The notes under the pieces are model-generated. The model was not told the DNA's origin, did not search any database, and saw only the letters and a list, made by a program, of their open reading frames with translations. Source: Galerina marginata (lineage: Eukaryota > Basidiomycota > Agaricomycetes > Agaricales > Galerinaceae). Taken from it: a DNA stretch of 64,000 nucleotides. Where the stretch lies: NCBI GenBank assembly GCA_023014335.1, contig JAECYW010000015.1:868001-932000 (forward strand). The letters are read 5' to 3'. The translations under genes and the position numbers were made by a program. Positions within the stretch are counted from its first letter, which is position 1, and every line of letters starts with the position of its first letter. This document shows, one piece after another, positions 47,473 through 58,790 of this stretch.

Positions 47473-49126
47473 TCAAGCATGCCAACAGCTGCGTCCACAG
47501 TGGTGACATTTAAGAGCTGGCTTTCTGTTGGGATTAAAAAAATCCTCTCGCGCTTCCTCGAACCCATCATTCCAGCTAATTAAATAGCGTACGATTGTCA
47601 GGTGACTGAAATCCAACGCCCATCCGCCCCATTGGCAAATCTGGACAATCGACCACCTAAGTTCTTTCGCTAGCCATTGACACCCACCTCGACGGAGGCT
47701 GTGAGTGCCGTATGCATGCGGATCTCTGCCTATATCGATTAGATTGTTCCGGAAGGCTTCTAAAAATGTCGAAGAACTCTGTGAAGTGGGAAAGGCTCCA
47801 GTCAGTGCTCTCCTAATTCATCAACTAATAGATCCCCAGCGCTTACTAAATGTTTATCCTCGGTGGATACGCGGTCCATTGTGTCGACATTGCGAAATAA
47901 ATAACCAGATTCGATGCCCGATGCCTTGATCCACCTAGCGAGTGCACGAACCGCGCAGAGATGCGTATCTTCTTTGTGCAGCATCCATAGGCGAAATGGT
48001 TTGCTTCCTGAAACAGGAAGGCTGAGTGTTAGCCGCGGACTGGAAAGTGCAGAAAGAGCTCTAACCGAAAGGAGAGTTTTTCCGGGATGAAAGGGTAATA
48101 GACATGCTACCATCAGGAAGAAATTCGACATCTTCTCTTCTTAGGTTAAGTACTTCATCGCTCCTTAGAAGACAGATAAAAGCCATGGTGATTACGACAT
48201 GGACGAGCAGACGTGCTCTGGGACCCCCCCAATCAGCCATTGACTTCGTTTCTCGACTGGTGTGCTTTATTGGCCGTGGCGTTAGATTTTCTGGGAGGTT
48301 ATTGAATTTGTAGATGTCCCTAATAACCTCCGCGGTTATGGCCTTCGAACTCATCGGGAGCTCACCTCGGGCATGCTTGGTTTGGGGTGAGACAGGCCGA
48401 TAAAAGTCAGCAAGAGGATTTTTTACCTTGCGTTTTTTTAGGGCGAGCATATACCGCGAAACTTCTGTCGATATTGAGGGATTCCCGCGAAATTCTACGC
48501 CGTCAGTGGATTGCCAGGGTGTATTTCCCCGGGCGAGCATGCGGCCAAATCCATAGGTTGCCGCGGAGCGCATCTTCATGGCATTGGCGAATGTGCAACG
48601 ATGTTCGTTCTCGCCTTTTTGTCGCCCATCTGGTCCAACCTCATCACACCTGTGGATTGAAAGTGGATAAATTAGATGGGTTAGAGTTTACTTGGCAGGT
48701 TGCTCACTCCTCCATGATCCACCCGATGATTAGCAAAGGCGTATGGGCTGTGGATTTCATCGTGAAGACCGACTCTTCTGCCCTTATATAGTTGTTCTTT
48801 TTCAAGAAATTGTCGAGGGCTACCATAAGTCTATTTAAAGATGTCAGTTTCGCGGTCTACTAGACTAGCGTCATTCTTGCATATGAGATGACTTGCCTTC
48901 TGTAGTCCCGGTCTGTACCCAGCGCCACCTCTCTTGAGTTCTCCCGCACGATATCCTCGAGGCGTTCGGAGATCCTCATAGTTTGCGCTTCAAACTCGCT
49001 GATTGGTTGAAGATGTTGCCAATTGTCCGGGGAATGTGCTTCGGCTTCGTCTTCCACGTCATTGTTCACGAAGAAACCGTCGTCATCAGCATTCAGCACC
49101 GCTTCCTCAACGACAGCGAGGTTCAT
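47473..49126 (-). CDS. Tyrosine recombinase, complete, Crypton-like
   Basis: Five exons (49,126-48,897, 48,830-48,708, 48,649-48,066, 48,007-47,847, 47,778-47,473) join into 467 residues from ATG to TGA. The tyrosine-recombinase catalytic set is visible: box I Arg280 in ICLLRSDEVLNL, His392 and Arg395 in THSLRRGG, Trp419 in QWGGW, and the nucleophile candidate Tyr431 in TIVRYL. Upstream, TFANAMKMRSAATYGFGR fits the N-terminal core-binding part of fungal integrase-like proteins. The tail CHHCGRSCWH (457-466) may bind zinc. Intron 1 appears to use a GC donor (GCAAGT). Such enzymes cut and rejoin DNA through a phosphotyrosine link and move elements such as Cryptons. A coding-like stretch upstream (49,314-49,224, ending at a donor) cannot be spliced to the ATG frame and may be leader. 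All active-site residues are present, so activity is plausible. Confidence 0.85.
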
Positions 49127-49356
49127 CGTAGGAATAGAGTATCAGGTCGATAAAAGAATGTTGGTCTAGAGAAACGGTTACTGCGGGATATACGGGTATG
49201 GATTAAATAGTGAAGTTTGGCACCTGGTAATGATTGCATCGTAATACCATGGCGGCGGCTTTTCTTCGACTCCAACTCGCGAACAATGACATATGTTTCA
49301 TCCTTCCGAAGCATCCGGAAAATTAAAGTGGTCGCGAAAAGGAGATAGACGCCTAA

Positions 49357-49770
49357 GTCGGTTAGTTAAAAATGCGAGCGTCTTTTGTTAGCCCATATAT
49401 TCGCGGAATGGTCGAACGCGGGCAGGGTAGACCCGGCTTCCTGTGGCAATGAGGCGAGATTCAAAACTAAACTGAGTTCAGAAAAGCCTGAACGGTTGGT
49501 TAGTAAAAAACGCGAGCGTCTTTGGTTAGCCCATATATTCGCGGAATGGTTGAACGCGGACAGGGTAGATCCGGCTTCCTGTGGCAATGAGGCGAGATTT
49601 AAAACTAAACTGAGTTCAGAAAAGCCTGAACGGTTGGTTAGTAAAAAACGCGAGCGTCTTTGGTTAGCCCATATATTCGCGGAATGGTTGAACGCGGACA
49701 GGGTAGATCCGGCTTCCTGTGGCAATGAGGCGAGATTTAAAACTAAACTGAGTTCAGAAAAGTCTGAACA
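49357..49770. repeat. 138 bp tandem repeat, three units
   Basis: Units begin GTTAGT(T)AAAAA near 49,361, 49,499 and 49,637, exactly 138 bp apart. Units 2 and 3 are almost identical; unit 1 has a handful of differences and unit 3 diverges at its last ~15 bp. Because 138 is a multiple of three, both strands stay open through the array (46-residue units, for example LAHIFAEWLNADRVD on plus). It lies in the spacer between two divergent genes. Coding or binding-site array cannot be decided by eye. Confidence 0.9.
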
Positions 49771-49892
49771 TATCGTAAGGTTCAGGAAGGACGAATGAGA
49801 CCAACAATCAAAACACCCTGTCCATCGTTTCACCACCGGTTTCAAATTACTTTAGAAGTGACTGTTCCCCGGAAATATCAATTGTCTCAGCG

Positions 49893-49900
49893 TATAAATA
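49893..49900 (+). promoter_or_regulatory. TATA box of the SAP-like gene
   Basis: TATAAATA lies 59 bp before the ATG at 49,959, a normal distance for a fungal core promoter, and sits just right of the 138 bp repeat. Confidence 0.5.
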
Positions 49901-49958
49901 CGGCCCAGGAGGAGTAATTTACTTATAATTTCGACCTGTAAGGTTTTGCAGCGTTGTC

Positions 49959-51577
49959 ATGCCTCGATCAACCTCAAGTTCTGCAATCATCGTCACCCTC
50001 CCTACTGGTGACAATGGAACTCTCGTGAACAAAAACTTGTGAGTAATTTTCATATTCATTCAATTAACAGAAGCTAACGCTTTGACCAGAGACGGGGTAC
50101 GCAATCCAGAGCTGAAGGCGCTCTGCGTTCGCTTTCATTTGAAGCCAAATGGGCGAAATAGGCCAGACTTAATCGAGGCCTTACAGAAGTTCAGTACCAA
50201 CAGAAGGGATACAGGAATCGTTAAGCAAGTCAAACTCACTTGAGACACGATTTAATAGCTAACAGACAATAATGTTTTGGTAGTTCTGTCCAGCCGACCT
50301 ACATGCGGCGTCACAAAGGGCTGAGAGGCTCAACGACGCCCAAAAAAGGCAGTAAGGTGTCGTCATTGAGGTGGTTTGCCATGCAAGCAGGCTCCGTCGG
50401 TCCATCCGGGATGGTCGTCGATTCGACTAACCCTTTGTCCACGATTCAGAGCCAAAAAACGTTGGCGCAATGGGTGAGTCCTGCTAATTAAAAGTCGTCT
50501 CATTTCTCCTATGATTCAACGAACAGGCTGATGAGGTTTTGGCTATCGATTCCGTGGCAAACACGGCAGCGGGATTGGAAGATCAGAAACAAAGCGTGTT
50601 ATATGGACCCTCGGAAGGCGTCGAAAAGGCTGTAACCGACCTTCTATTGAAATGCATGTCTGCAATGACTCTATCCAAGGAAACTCTCTCTGATGCTGAC
50701 ATGGGTGCGCTTGTATCTGGGCCTCTGGCTACTCATGGCGTAAAGTTGTCCCATGAAGTGCAAAGTAGCATTTGGTCCTTCCCCATAAACGTATTTATGG
50801 CTTACATTCTTGATTCTGCCGACAGGTCCACCAACAAAAAATTGTCCGTCCAATCTTGATTGGGTACACGATTTAACGTCAAATTACCCCGCCAGGCGCG
50901 CAAGAGCTAAAGCAAATTCAGAGATGCCCATCAAAAGTGAGTTCTTTAGCTTCGACCAATCGCTGTACTTATCATTTTCCAGTGCGTTCTATGGTTTTAG
51001 CTCTAGGAAAGACGCTTAGTTATACACCACTGGACGTTCCAGATCCACCCTCGGTATCTCCAACGAATGTTGATGGGATTGCGTCCATCTGGGATGACTC
51101 GTCTGCATACTGGCGCCATTACTCGCCAATGAAAATTGGCGATGATTACGTCCCCATGAAATTGTGGAGGGAGGCGTACCGGCTGCTATATCCCGGTTGC
51201 GAAATTTGGGATGCAATTAAACAGAACTGGTGGAATTGCTTCGTATGCCCTTTCCTATTTTTGAGTACACCGGTGCACCACCTGACTCAAGTTACCATCA
51301 GCACATTATGGAAGAATATCACCGCATTGGGCGGGAGGCATTCTGGGCGAAACGGAGCACTCTCACCGGTACAAAATGCTCTACCAGCACAATTCTAAAG
51401 AGCCTCAAAACGGAGCGTAGGAATGCAATTGAGGCTGAGTACACGCATATTGCCAGAAGCGCTTCTTCCTTCAAAGACTCTCTTTCCTACAAGAAAAAGG
51501 GATCTGTCAGGCCTATACGTTCCAAATCGTCAGTGGTGCGTCGGTATAGGGAGCAGAATCGCAATAAGTTTCTGTAG
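49959..51577 (+). CDS. SAP-like domain protein, divergent partner of the recombinase
   Basis: Seven exons (49,959-50,038, 50,090-50,219, 50,294-50,473, 50,527-50,825, 50,896-50,936, 50,983-51,242, 51,302-51,577) join into 421 residues from ATG to TAG without a frameshift. Residues about 28-60 (DGVRNPELKALCVRFHLKP, NRPDLIEALQKF) look like a SAP motif, a helix-turn-helix that binds AT-rich or scaffold DNA. A basic RRHKGLRGSTTPKKGSK patch follows. The C-terminal half holds IWDDSSAYWRHYSP, LWREAYRLLYPGCEIWDAIK and EEYHRIGREAFWAKRST, probably helical, and a basic end. Exon 2 may instead end three codons later. I know similar proteins as uncharacterised agaric families. Its head-to-head placement with the recombinase suggests a shared promoter or a shared element, which is inference. 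Confidence 0.7.
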
Positions 51578-51579
51578 TT

Positions 51580-54500
51580 TGTAATTGGTATGAATGTGAT
51601 TGGATAACCACTATGTTTCTTTTCCCCAAGTCAAATTCAGAGGAAATCTCCTTCCTCACTTTTTTTGCTGTCGGCCAATATGAAACTAGCATGAGGTTCG
51701 AAGAAACAACTTTCATCGTTTTTCCAAAAGCCCGTCCAAAATCCCGGGCCTTTTTAGGACCATTAAGGCTAAGCGAACATTAAGGCTAATTTGCACACTT
51801 TCTGAAGTTTGCAGTTGGCAAACGTGAATGTGCGCAAGCTATCGTGCAGCACGCGATGCGCCACAACTAAATGGCAGATAAGTACTTTCAATTTTGATGC
51901 CCATGCGATTGGAGTTTCAAGCTGGAGGGTATGCTTTAAAAAACTGCCTTGTAGACCATTGTATGGGACGGCACGTTCCTCCTTTTTCTGATTGTTTATT
52001 TATTATGTCCCACAGTCTAAATAAAAACGCATATTAAGCGAATCGCGACACAGACTACCATGCTATGAAGGGTGCGACTTATCAGCATAGTTGCATTTGC
52101 CTGCGGAAGACGGCGACGATGACAGGCAATGTCAATGTAGCAGTCATATAAAACCACAAGTCGTCCGTCAGGTAACAGCGTCAATTAAGTACTTCTCCTC
52201 CTTGCCTCCAATTGCACCCACGTTTCCAACATTTCACCCCCCCTGCAGCCCGTTTCCCTTACTTGCATCCGGCTTCCTCTAGCTACCGAATGAACCAGGA
52301 TCAACATTGACGATGACGCACGACAACAACGGCTGCTGGAGTTAGTCGCGGGAGGCGGGTGTTCCAGCTCCCTTGGATGCATTTACAGCCATCCCGTTCG
52401 CAATCAAAGGCTTCCGAATGAGCTTGATGTCCAAGGGCTGCGGCTTGGTGAAACATCCCCACAGTTTATAATAATATTGGGCTGCGCTGGTGAGACATTA
52501 GTTAAGGCGCTTTTCCGGGGTGCTAGAAGCGAATTCAATGGACGTTCGAAAAGGGCGAGAACTTGAACGCACCGGGAATTGCCCCAAGCATCGCCTAGGG
52601 CATCCTTAGTTTCCATTATATACTTCGTGCAGCGTTCGGGTTGATATCCAGACGGTGAATGGTATTGCTAGAGTCCGAGGGTGCGCATGCAGGTGCGTAT
52701 GTCGAATTCGGGTGCTTGCAAAGGAAGGTGTGCGTGTGCATGGAGAATGCAGGTTTTGTGACGGAGATCAGCAGCCAGTGGAAGGCAGGATTGCGGAGTG
52801 TGGGTCACGTCGCTATGTTCACTTGGTGTCCTGGTTAACAGTCTTGTTAGTCCAAAGTATGCTGTTGGTGAGGGAGGGAAAGCACACCCTCGTTGGCTTC
52901 TGTCGTGGCGCCAGCTGGGTGAAACCCAAAAGTTGCCTTGTCGTGCAGCATGCGGGGACATGGACCACAAGTGAGCCACAAAGAAGCCTGCGGGGTATGG
53001 GCCAGATGGACCTTGAGATCATACTGAAGCGGGGCAAACAAAGCCACAGTACGCAGGTGACAGCGATGACCATAGCGGTGGACCGGGGGTAGATACAGCG
53101 GTAGGTCAAAAGTGCGATGGAACAGAAGCGAAGGGTCGACCTGGAGGGCCGAACAGAGGGGCAACGTTAGAGACTGGGAACAGAGCTCGTATTGGTGGAA
53201 TACAGTTGGAGTAGCTATGATGCGAGTAAAACGTGTCGCCTGACACTGCAGTTGGAGCTGGGGCCAGTATTGAACTTTGGGAGCCGTGCATGATAGGAAA
53301 CGACAAGAGGGAAAAGTAGCTCGAGGACAAGTCGGCGTGAGAGGTTGATGTTAACTTGCCGACGAGTGACGCGGACGAGTAACTAAAAATAGAATCCGAC
53401 TCTTTGCAAAACCGTCTAATACATAATAGGGTGTTCTATAAATAAATAATTGGGACCTGGAACAGCCGAGCAGGATCAAATCCTTCAGCTTCATTCCGTC
53501 CGTCTGTCCCTGCACGGCACTTGCATGGTCATAATACAACCTGAGTCGTCGCCAGGGCCATTTCCACAGCCTTTTTTGTTGGGACAGCCTCATCTATTTG
53601 CGCCGGTGACCACTTGCGACAGAAATGTCACCCCACTGATGCTGTTTCGACCATTATCTACTATGTAACTGCATACAGAATGATATGATGCAGGCTCTTT
53701 CGGTAGATTGCCTAATTTAGTAGTGAGTATTGACGTGCGATCAGTATCCACAACGAGCGCTTGTAGAGCAATCAAGGTCCCACAAGATTCTCCTTTACAT
53801 ATCTTGAAGGGTATTAAATAAGCTGCACAGTACTGCCGGAAAGGACCATCGCTGTTCGGCACCTGCACGGTAAGTCCCGCAGTGTACTTGCACAGTAGCG
53901 CACCACAGTGCGTCCCACGTGGTAGACCATAGAACTACACGGCCTGGTAGGTGTTCGGTGGAGACAGTGGAACCGTTCTTCCATGCGGTAAATGACAGGA
54001 TCGGTCCTATACCCGAGAAATACTGCTACAAAGACAATTACATCCAAAATGAATCTTATTTAGTTGGAAGTGGAAGTCTAAGTCACGTATTCGAGTCTCG
54101 ACTCGGTTGGTTGTTTGTTGAATCTTTACTTGGAGCGCCTCTCCACTTCTCCGTTTACTGAATACTCAGAGGTCACTGAGTCATGTGCGAATACAGACGT
54201 TCTACCAGGCTCGTTTTGTATAAATGCGCCACAATATAACTTACCTGCAGTGCTTTATAGCTCCGTGAGTTATTTTTAGATCTCGCCCCTATCCTGGCGT
54301 CTTTCTCGTTACTTTCCCCGTTTCTCTCTCTGAATGCGTCTTCAATGACCGTCAATTTAGATGAGCTAGACATATTCCCTAATTTATGTCGCACGCGTTC
54401 CACATAGCGGACACGAGTCAGACATTTCTTGGCGAAGGCGACACCAATGTTGCTATTTTTGCACTTGTATCATGACAGCAATTCCACAACTTCGCAATTC

Positions 54501-54600
54501 TGACTGAAGTAAAATGTCATTTGTATGATCAACTTTCATTCAACAAATAATTAAAACTAAGGGATCCAATCTATTTTATGCAACCATTTCCGCTGAAACA
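51580..54600. other. No firm gene; scattered coding-like pieces
   Basis: A direct repeat CATTAAGGCTAA occurs twice at about 51,760-51,790, close to where the right end of a recombinase element might lie. Around 52,650-53,110 three minus-strand frames and one plus-strand frame are open together, a sign of composition rather than coding. Minus-strand pieces RVRHKLGNMSSSSKLTVIED (54,410-54,243, ending at a GTAAGTT donor) and EALQVKIQQTTNRVETRI near 54,100 look coding but do not splice in frame. Confidence 0.35.
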
Positions 54601-54610
54601 TATCATCATT

Positions 54611-55711
54611 TCAGCCGTGCTGAGTACTTATTTGTGTAAAACTCGTCAGCGAGAGCTGACTAGCGCTACTGAAATGGATATCTCCTGCGACGCTACCCAT
54701 TCCTTGTTGTACTATACTGGTTAGATCCACGGCCGACACGTCTGTGCCCTGCACTACATAACTGACAATAAGCAGGGGTGAAATAACCTGTTGAAATTTC
54801 AGCAGGGTAAAGGAGAATACACAAGCTGGAGTTTCTCACAGATAAGTGTGGAAGGAGGAGTAGGGGGATTAGAGATCCGCTTGATTTTGTGGAGTAGAGG
54901 ATAATATACACCACCATGGGAACCACAACCAACGCGCAGGATTCGATACACATAATGACAATGTTGGTGTATAATCTCCCATAAGACCGCCCAAGTGTTG
55001 CGCGCATGGTTTTCTGATGAACAAGGATTGGAACGGTGATAAATATCGACAGGATTAAGTTGGAAATTGCAGAGAGTGACACCATGAAGACAGGTGTTGC
55101 TGTGAAGCTGAGCGCCGCTCTCTGTGGGATAAATGGTGATGCAAGTAAAAGAATTCCTGATACTTGGGTTCCGGATTAATCCAGTGAATTGAAAGTTAAA
55201 AAAGACGTACTGAGCGATATCAGGCCAAGAGAAACTAAAAGAACAACCAACAATAATAGACGAGCCCGAGACACATATGGACGATACAGAGTACCGCAGC
55301 GCCACATCTATCATCATGGATTAAGTTACACTGTCGCACATTAAGCAGCTTGAAAAAGCGCACCTTAAAACCATCGGCTCCCCATATCGCCAATGGAAGG
55401 ATCCAGGAAGATGACTGGCTAGGAAATGAAATAAAGAATGGCTGGGGCAGGACAGGGACTTCGAAGACAGAGGAAGCGATCACTTGGATGAGAGTTAATG
55501 TGCTCAGCATACTCATAGTCGTGGTGTAGGCGGCGAGCGTAGCTTTTTTCTTCCTCGAAAGCCTGTCCGTTCCAGTCAAAATGGAACGTATGCAGGAGAG
55601 GAAGAGTGCTACCACAGCTCCATATGCTACGGCAGAGAGTGCGACGCCAACCATAAATAAACGAGAGTAGGTGCGAGAATCGTAGTACAAGGTCACTGCA
55701 TCGGACGACAT
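54611..55711 (-). CDS. Orphan seven-helix membrane protein (agaric type)
   Basis: Four exons (55,711-55,364, 55,307-55,211, 55,162-54,840, 54,787-54,611) join into 314 residues from ATG to TGA. Hydrophobic helices are evident: RLFMVGVALSAVAYGAVVAL, MSMLSTLTLIQVIASSVF, LLLLVVLLVSLGLIS, FMVSLSAISNLILSIFI, ALVVVPMVVYIILYS and LPHLSVISPLLIVSYVV. The WRCGTLYRPYVSRAR loop after the third helix and the SVISPLLI motif in the last helix match a large family of uncharacterised Agaricomycete membrane proteins that look like seven-helix receptors. The N-terminus is outside-like and has no signal peptide. Ligand and role unknown. Intact as read. Confidence 0.75.
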
Positions 55712-56025
55712 CTTGCAAATGTGGCGGTCAGAAATTGGGGGCCAAAAGGTGCTGAATGACCGAACCTTTATGCCACCAACCGTTCCAATTTCAGTGATTG
55801 TTCCTGCATTTCCCTATCCGGCTCGCCCTTCCAAGGCTTGTCCAAGGCAGTCACGGATACACGCTTTTCCACTTGAGGTGCTTCGAACCTGAAGTATTAA
55901 GCTCTTCGTATGTGGTACGGGCTCCCAAAAACTGTCAATTTTTACTATTCTTTGTAAGTCTACTGAGGCACGGTGTATATAGCAGTACAGTAGGGACAAT
56001 GACTCCCGCTTTAGAATTAACGAAC

Positions 56026-56342
56026 TTATAAACGACTTCGGCTAATAGAATTTATATTCTCCTTGAATGCGCTCATGTTCTCTGGGTAGGAAAGCGCTTT
56101 AGTGCTGACCGTAACCGTAACCGCGACTGTGATTGCAACTTTCACTAAGATTTTGGGTCCGAAGAAGTGGGGAAAAAGCTCGGATGCTAAAAGAAAGGAC
56201 GAAAGTAAGAAAAACAGTGTAGAAGAAGCCTGCTAGATTAAACTCGCAGGGACTTACCACCAGAGATATTCCCCTCTATTTTAACCACTGTAGGGTATTG
56301 TAGGCGGCAATCGCAGCCATTGGGTTGCGGCGGAGTGGCCAT
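56026..56342 (-). CDS. Small spliced gene, 81 residues
   Basis: Two exons (56,342-56,258 and 56,186-56,026) joined by a 71 nt intron (donor GTAAGTCC, acceptor CTTTTAG) give a complete frame from ATG to TAA. The product begins MATPPQPNGCDCRLQYP and has one strongly beta-branched hydrophobic segment, ILVKVAITVAVTVTVST, possibly a membrane helix or a beta-rich core, then a charged tail. An upstream non-coding exon is suggested by a GTGTAAGC donor and an AAGGATAG acceptor just before the ATG. No family recognised. Too short in each frame to appear as a long ORF. Confidence 0.4.
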
Positions 56343-56399
56343 ATTAATCTATCCTTGGTTTAAATGAGAGCGATGGATAAAAAGAGAGAGCTTACACGG

Positions 56400-57700
56400 A
56401 AATTGTATCTGGGGAGCTGAAGCCGGCACCGCAAAAACACTGAAGGATTCAGATATAGATAACCGACCGCAGCAGCTACCGACTTCCGGGGATCGACTCT
56501 TTATCGCTCAGTTTGTTTCTTAGATCTCACAGAAGATCACTGACTTCTGACCCGTGCACTGTTTTGGCGGTTTGGAAATCTTCGCAGCACAAAAATAGTT
56601 CCTTTCGATGTTCTCAAGGTTGTTCCATGACAATGGGTCAGATAACTTCTCAGTAATGCCACATACCCTTCGTTCGGCCAGTTATATTGTTAGGAACGTT
56701 CATTTGGAATTCAAGCTTTAGACCAGTATTGGCAGGCCAGCGTCCCCGGCCTGGTTAACCCTGCACGATTTTGTTGCGCTGTGAAGCCGCGTCTCATTTG
56801 TCAATCCGGTTGGCTTCCCACCCAATTGACCTCACAACACTTCCTGTGTTGTCCTAGCGCTCTCCGGCGCTTTCCTGATGTGGCGGAGGTTCCGTCAAGC
56901 CAAGGACTCAGATCAGGGGCCCTTGGTTAGGACGAGAGCCTAACCCTACAAAGCACATTAATTCCGGAGGACAGAAACACCAATCACGATACGAGCGTTG
57001 AATTGAAGGGGTGGTCAGGACTCAGCCTCCACCTGCTGAAACGCACCCAAGCTCAATTCTCGAATAACGTCATCGGCAATCACTTCAACGGTGATTCTTC
57101 GAGACCTCGCATGGGACCGTGAAATTTGAATGCAACTGTTCGTAAGAGACCTGAAATCTAGGAATTGGAAAGAACGCCGTGCAATGCACGCCGTTTTGCA
57201 CGGCGGCAAGGCACGGCTGATTTAAGCTGACCTAAGTTTCCCAATGCAGGTCTCCGAAGGTTCTGCAGGGATTACTAACACCGCCACGGTGCGCCTTCTG
57301 TCAGCCGCCCTTTCCCGCCCGCCCTTATAGCCAGTACAGGCATTGAGGGTTCTCGCCGACCAGTAAAGTAAAGTAGTAATACTATTGTATATGTTCTATA
57401 TAATTTATCGCCCATCGTTTCTTTCAAGGGGCTCAATAATTGCCCCGAAAGGTAAGTACTTCTGGTCAAATTGAGCACCATAGGCGGGGAAGTGGCGGGG
57501 CGTGCTATGTTTGCCGTAGATTCTAAAATGACTTTCGCTGATGCCGGTTGCTGCCGACATCAATTGCGAGTTCTAAAACGGCCGTTAAGTGATGGCGCGC
57601 CCCGATCGGGCACACAAATCTCAATGTTCAGCCTCTGACGGTGGCACCGCGTCAGGGAGGTCTGGAAAATATTCTACATTTCTAAATCCTGCGGGAAGTC
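56400..57700. other. No firm gene
   Basis: GC-rich blocks near 56,720-56,960 include GGTTAGG and CCTAACCCTA, which look telomere-like but are single occurrences. Small minus-strand ORFs (57,481-57,275 and 57,209-57,015) lack motifs. Confidence 0.35.
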
Positions 57701-57708
57701 ATCCAGTC

Positions 57709-58426
57709 TCAATCAAAACTTGGAGTCCTTTGCAGGTTGGAAGTTTGGAGCTTGTGCAAAACCAGACAGAGCCCCATTTCAGTTCTGGTTTTTTTGGCAG
57801 TTGCCACCGATCGGGACTTCGGAGGTAGTTGGAGTTGCTTCTTTAACTCAGCTGGAGTGTTTTCGGGGGATGCTCGGACGGCGATATATTCGCAGTGCCC
57901 AGACAGCGGGTTCAACATAGTTGCGCAAAGTTGAGTGCGTCAGCAGCCCTACTGTATTCGAAGGCCCGTGACGGTCTCGAACGCCTCCAATTCAAAATTG
58001 TCCAGGTCGAATAGCCCATTAGCTAAGCTACAGGCAATTCCTAAGCGAAGCCTGGGAGTAACTGGTCTTAGCTCACCTCCCCTGCCCACGGATGACGCAC
58101 CGCTGGGGCTGTACGCTATGCGCTTCAGCAAACCACCTAACCTGAAAACATGGAGAACACAAATTCTTCGCCTATGGCTTTTCCTAATTCCCTTGTTTCT
58201 AGCAGGTATGAAGAAATAGAACTTGAGGACTGAGTAGGACTATCATTGTCTTAAAATATGACAGTGTGAAACGGCATGGCCTAGCAATGTCGTTCAGATC
58301 CGGATAAACTTCACGAGCGGCGTTGGCCAAACGGTGCAGACGCTTTGAGGTACCCTTCATTTTGTATATCTCATTCGAACAGCGTGGTGTTGGCAACGGC
58401 TGGGTCGAACTGCATAAGACAAGCAT
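57709..58426 (-). other. Candidate multi-exon gene, unresolved
   Basis: Minus-strand pieces look coding: MKGTSKRLHRLANAAREVYP, DLNDIARPCRFTLSYF at about 58,357-58,250; after a clear acceptor (ATGTTTTCAG near 58,145) LGGLLKRIAYSPSGASS and FDLDNFELEAFETVTG to a stop near 57,949; then YIAVRASPENTPAELKKQ to 57,709. The joints between them were not resolved. Family not recognised. Confidence 0.3.
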
Positions 58427-58684
58427 TTTTCTTCGAGCAATCAGCAGTAATGAGCGAAAAAGGGCTGTAATTCGTAACCCTCAAGCTCGGACTACCACGA
58501 CGTGGCAATTACTATTGGAACTCTGCAAAAACTTGGATTGGTGATTGGTGACACACAGCAATTTTAGTTCTTGTTCGCAAAGGTTCAAACTGTACAAGGA
58601 CAACGGAGAGATCACGTGATGAAGAGCGAGGATTTCTTGAAAGTGGGATTTAACAAGGATTTAGTTCTGACTAAGAGGACGAAG

Positions 58685-58790
58685 ATGAAATCCCAAGAGA
58701 CAGACGATTGAAGTGTTAATTGAATGTAACATTGAATGTCAGATTTAACATTTGATTGAAGTCAACATTTAATAGGCAATCAAAGCTTTG
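58685..58790. repeat. Degenerate TTGAATGT / AACATT repeats
   Basis: AATTGAATGTAACATTGAATGTCAGATT and ATTTGATTGAAGTCAACATTTAAT (shown in part: TTGAATGTAACATTGAATG) alternate direct and inverted short motifs over about 100 bp. A small AT-rich repeat of unknown role. Confidence 0.4.

Noticed and set aside
49224..49314. First coding exon of the recombinase starting at 49,314
   Set aside because: The text looks coding and ends at a donor, but no acceptor joins it in frame to the exon at 49,126; left as possible leader.
49366..49845. Gene encoded by the 138 bp repeat (159-codon minus or 137-codon plus ORF)
   Set aside because: Openness on both strands follows from a unit length divisible by three; no start context or splicing supports either strand, so it is listed as a repeat only.
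52650..53170. Overlapping 96-145 codon ORFs on both strands
   Set aside because: Four frames are open at once, with no motif or splice site, so composition explains them.
56900..56960. Telomere-like CCTAACCCTA and GGTTAGG
   Set aside because: Single occurrences without tandem TTAGGG arrays; not a telomere relic on this evidence.
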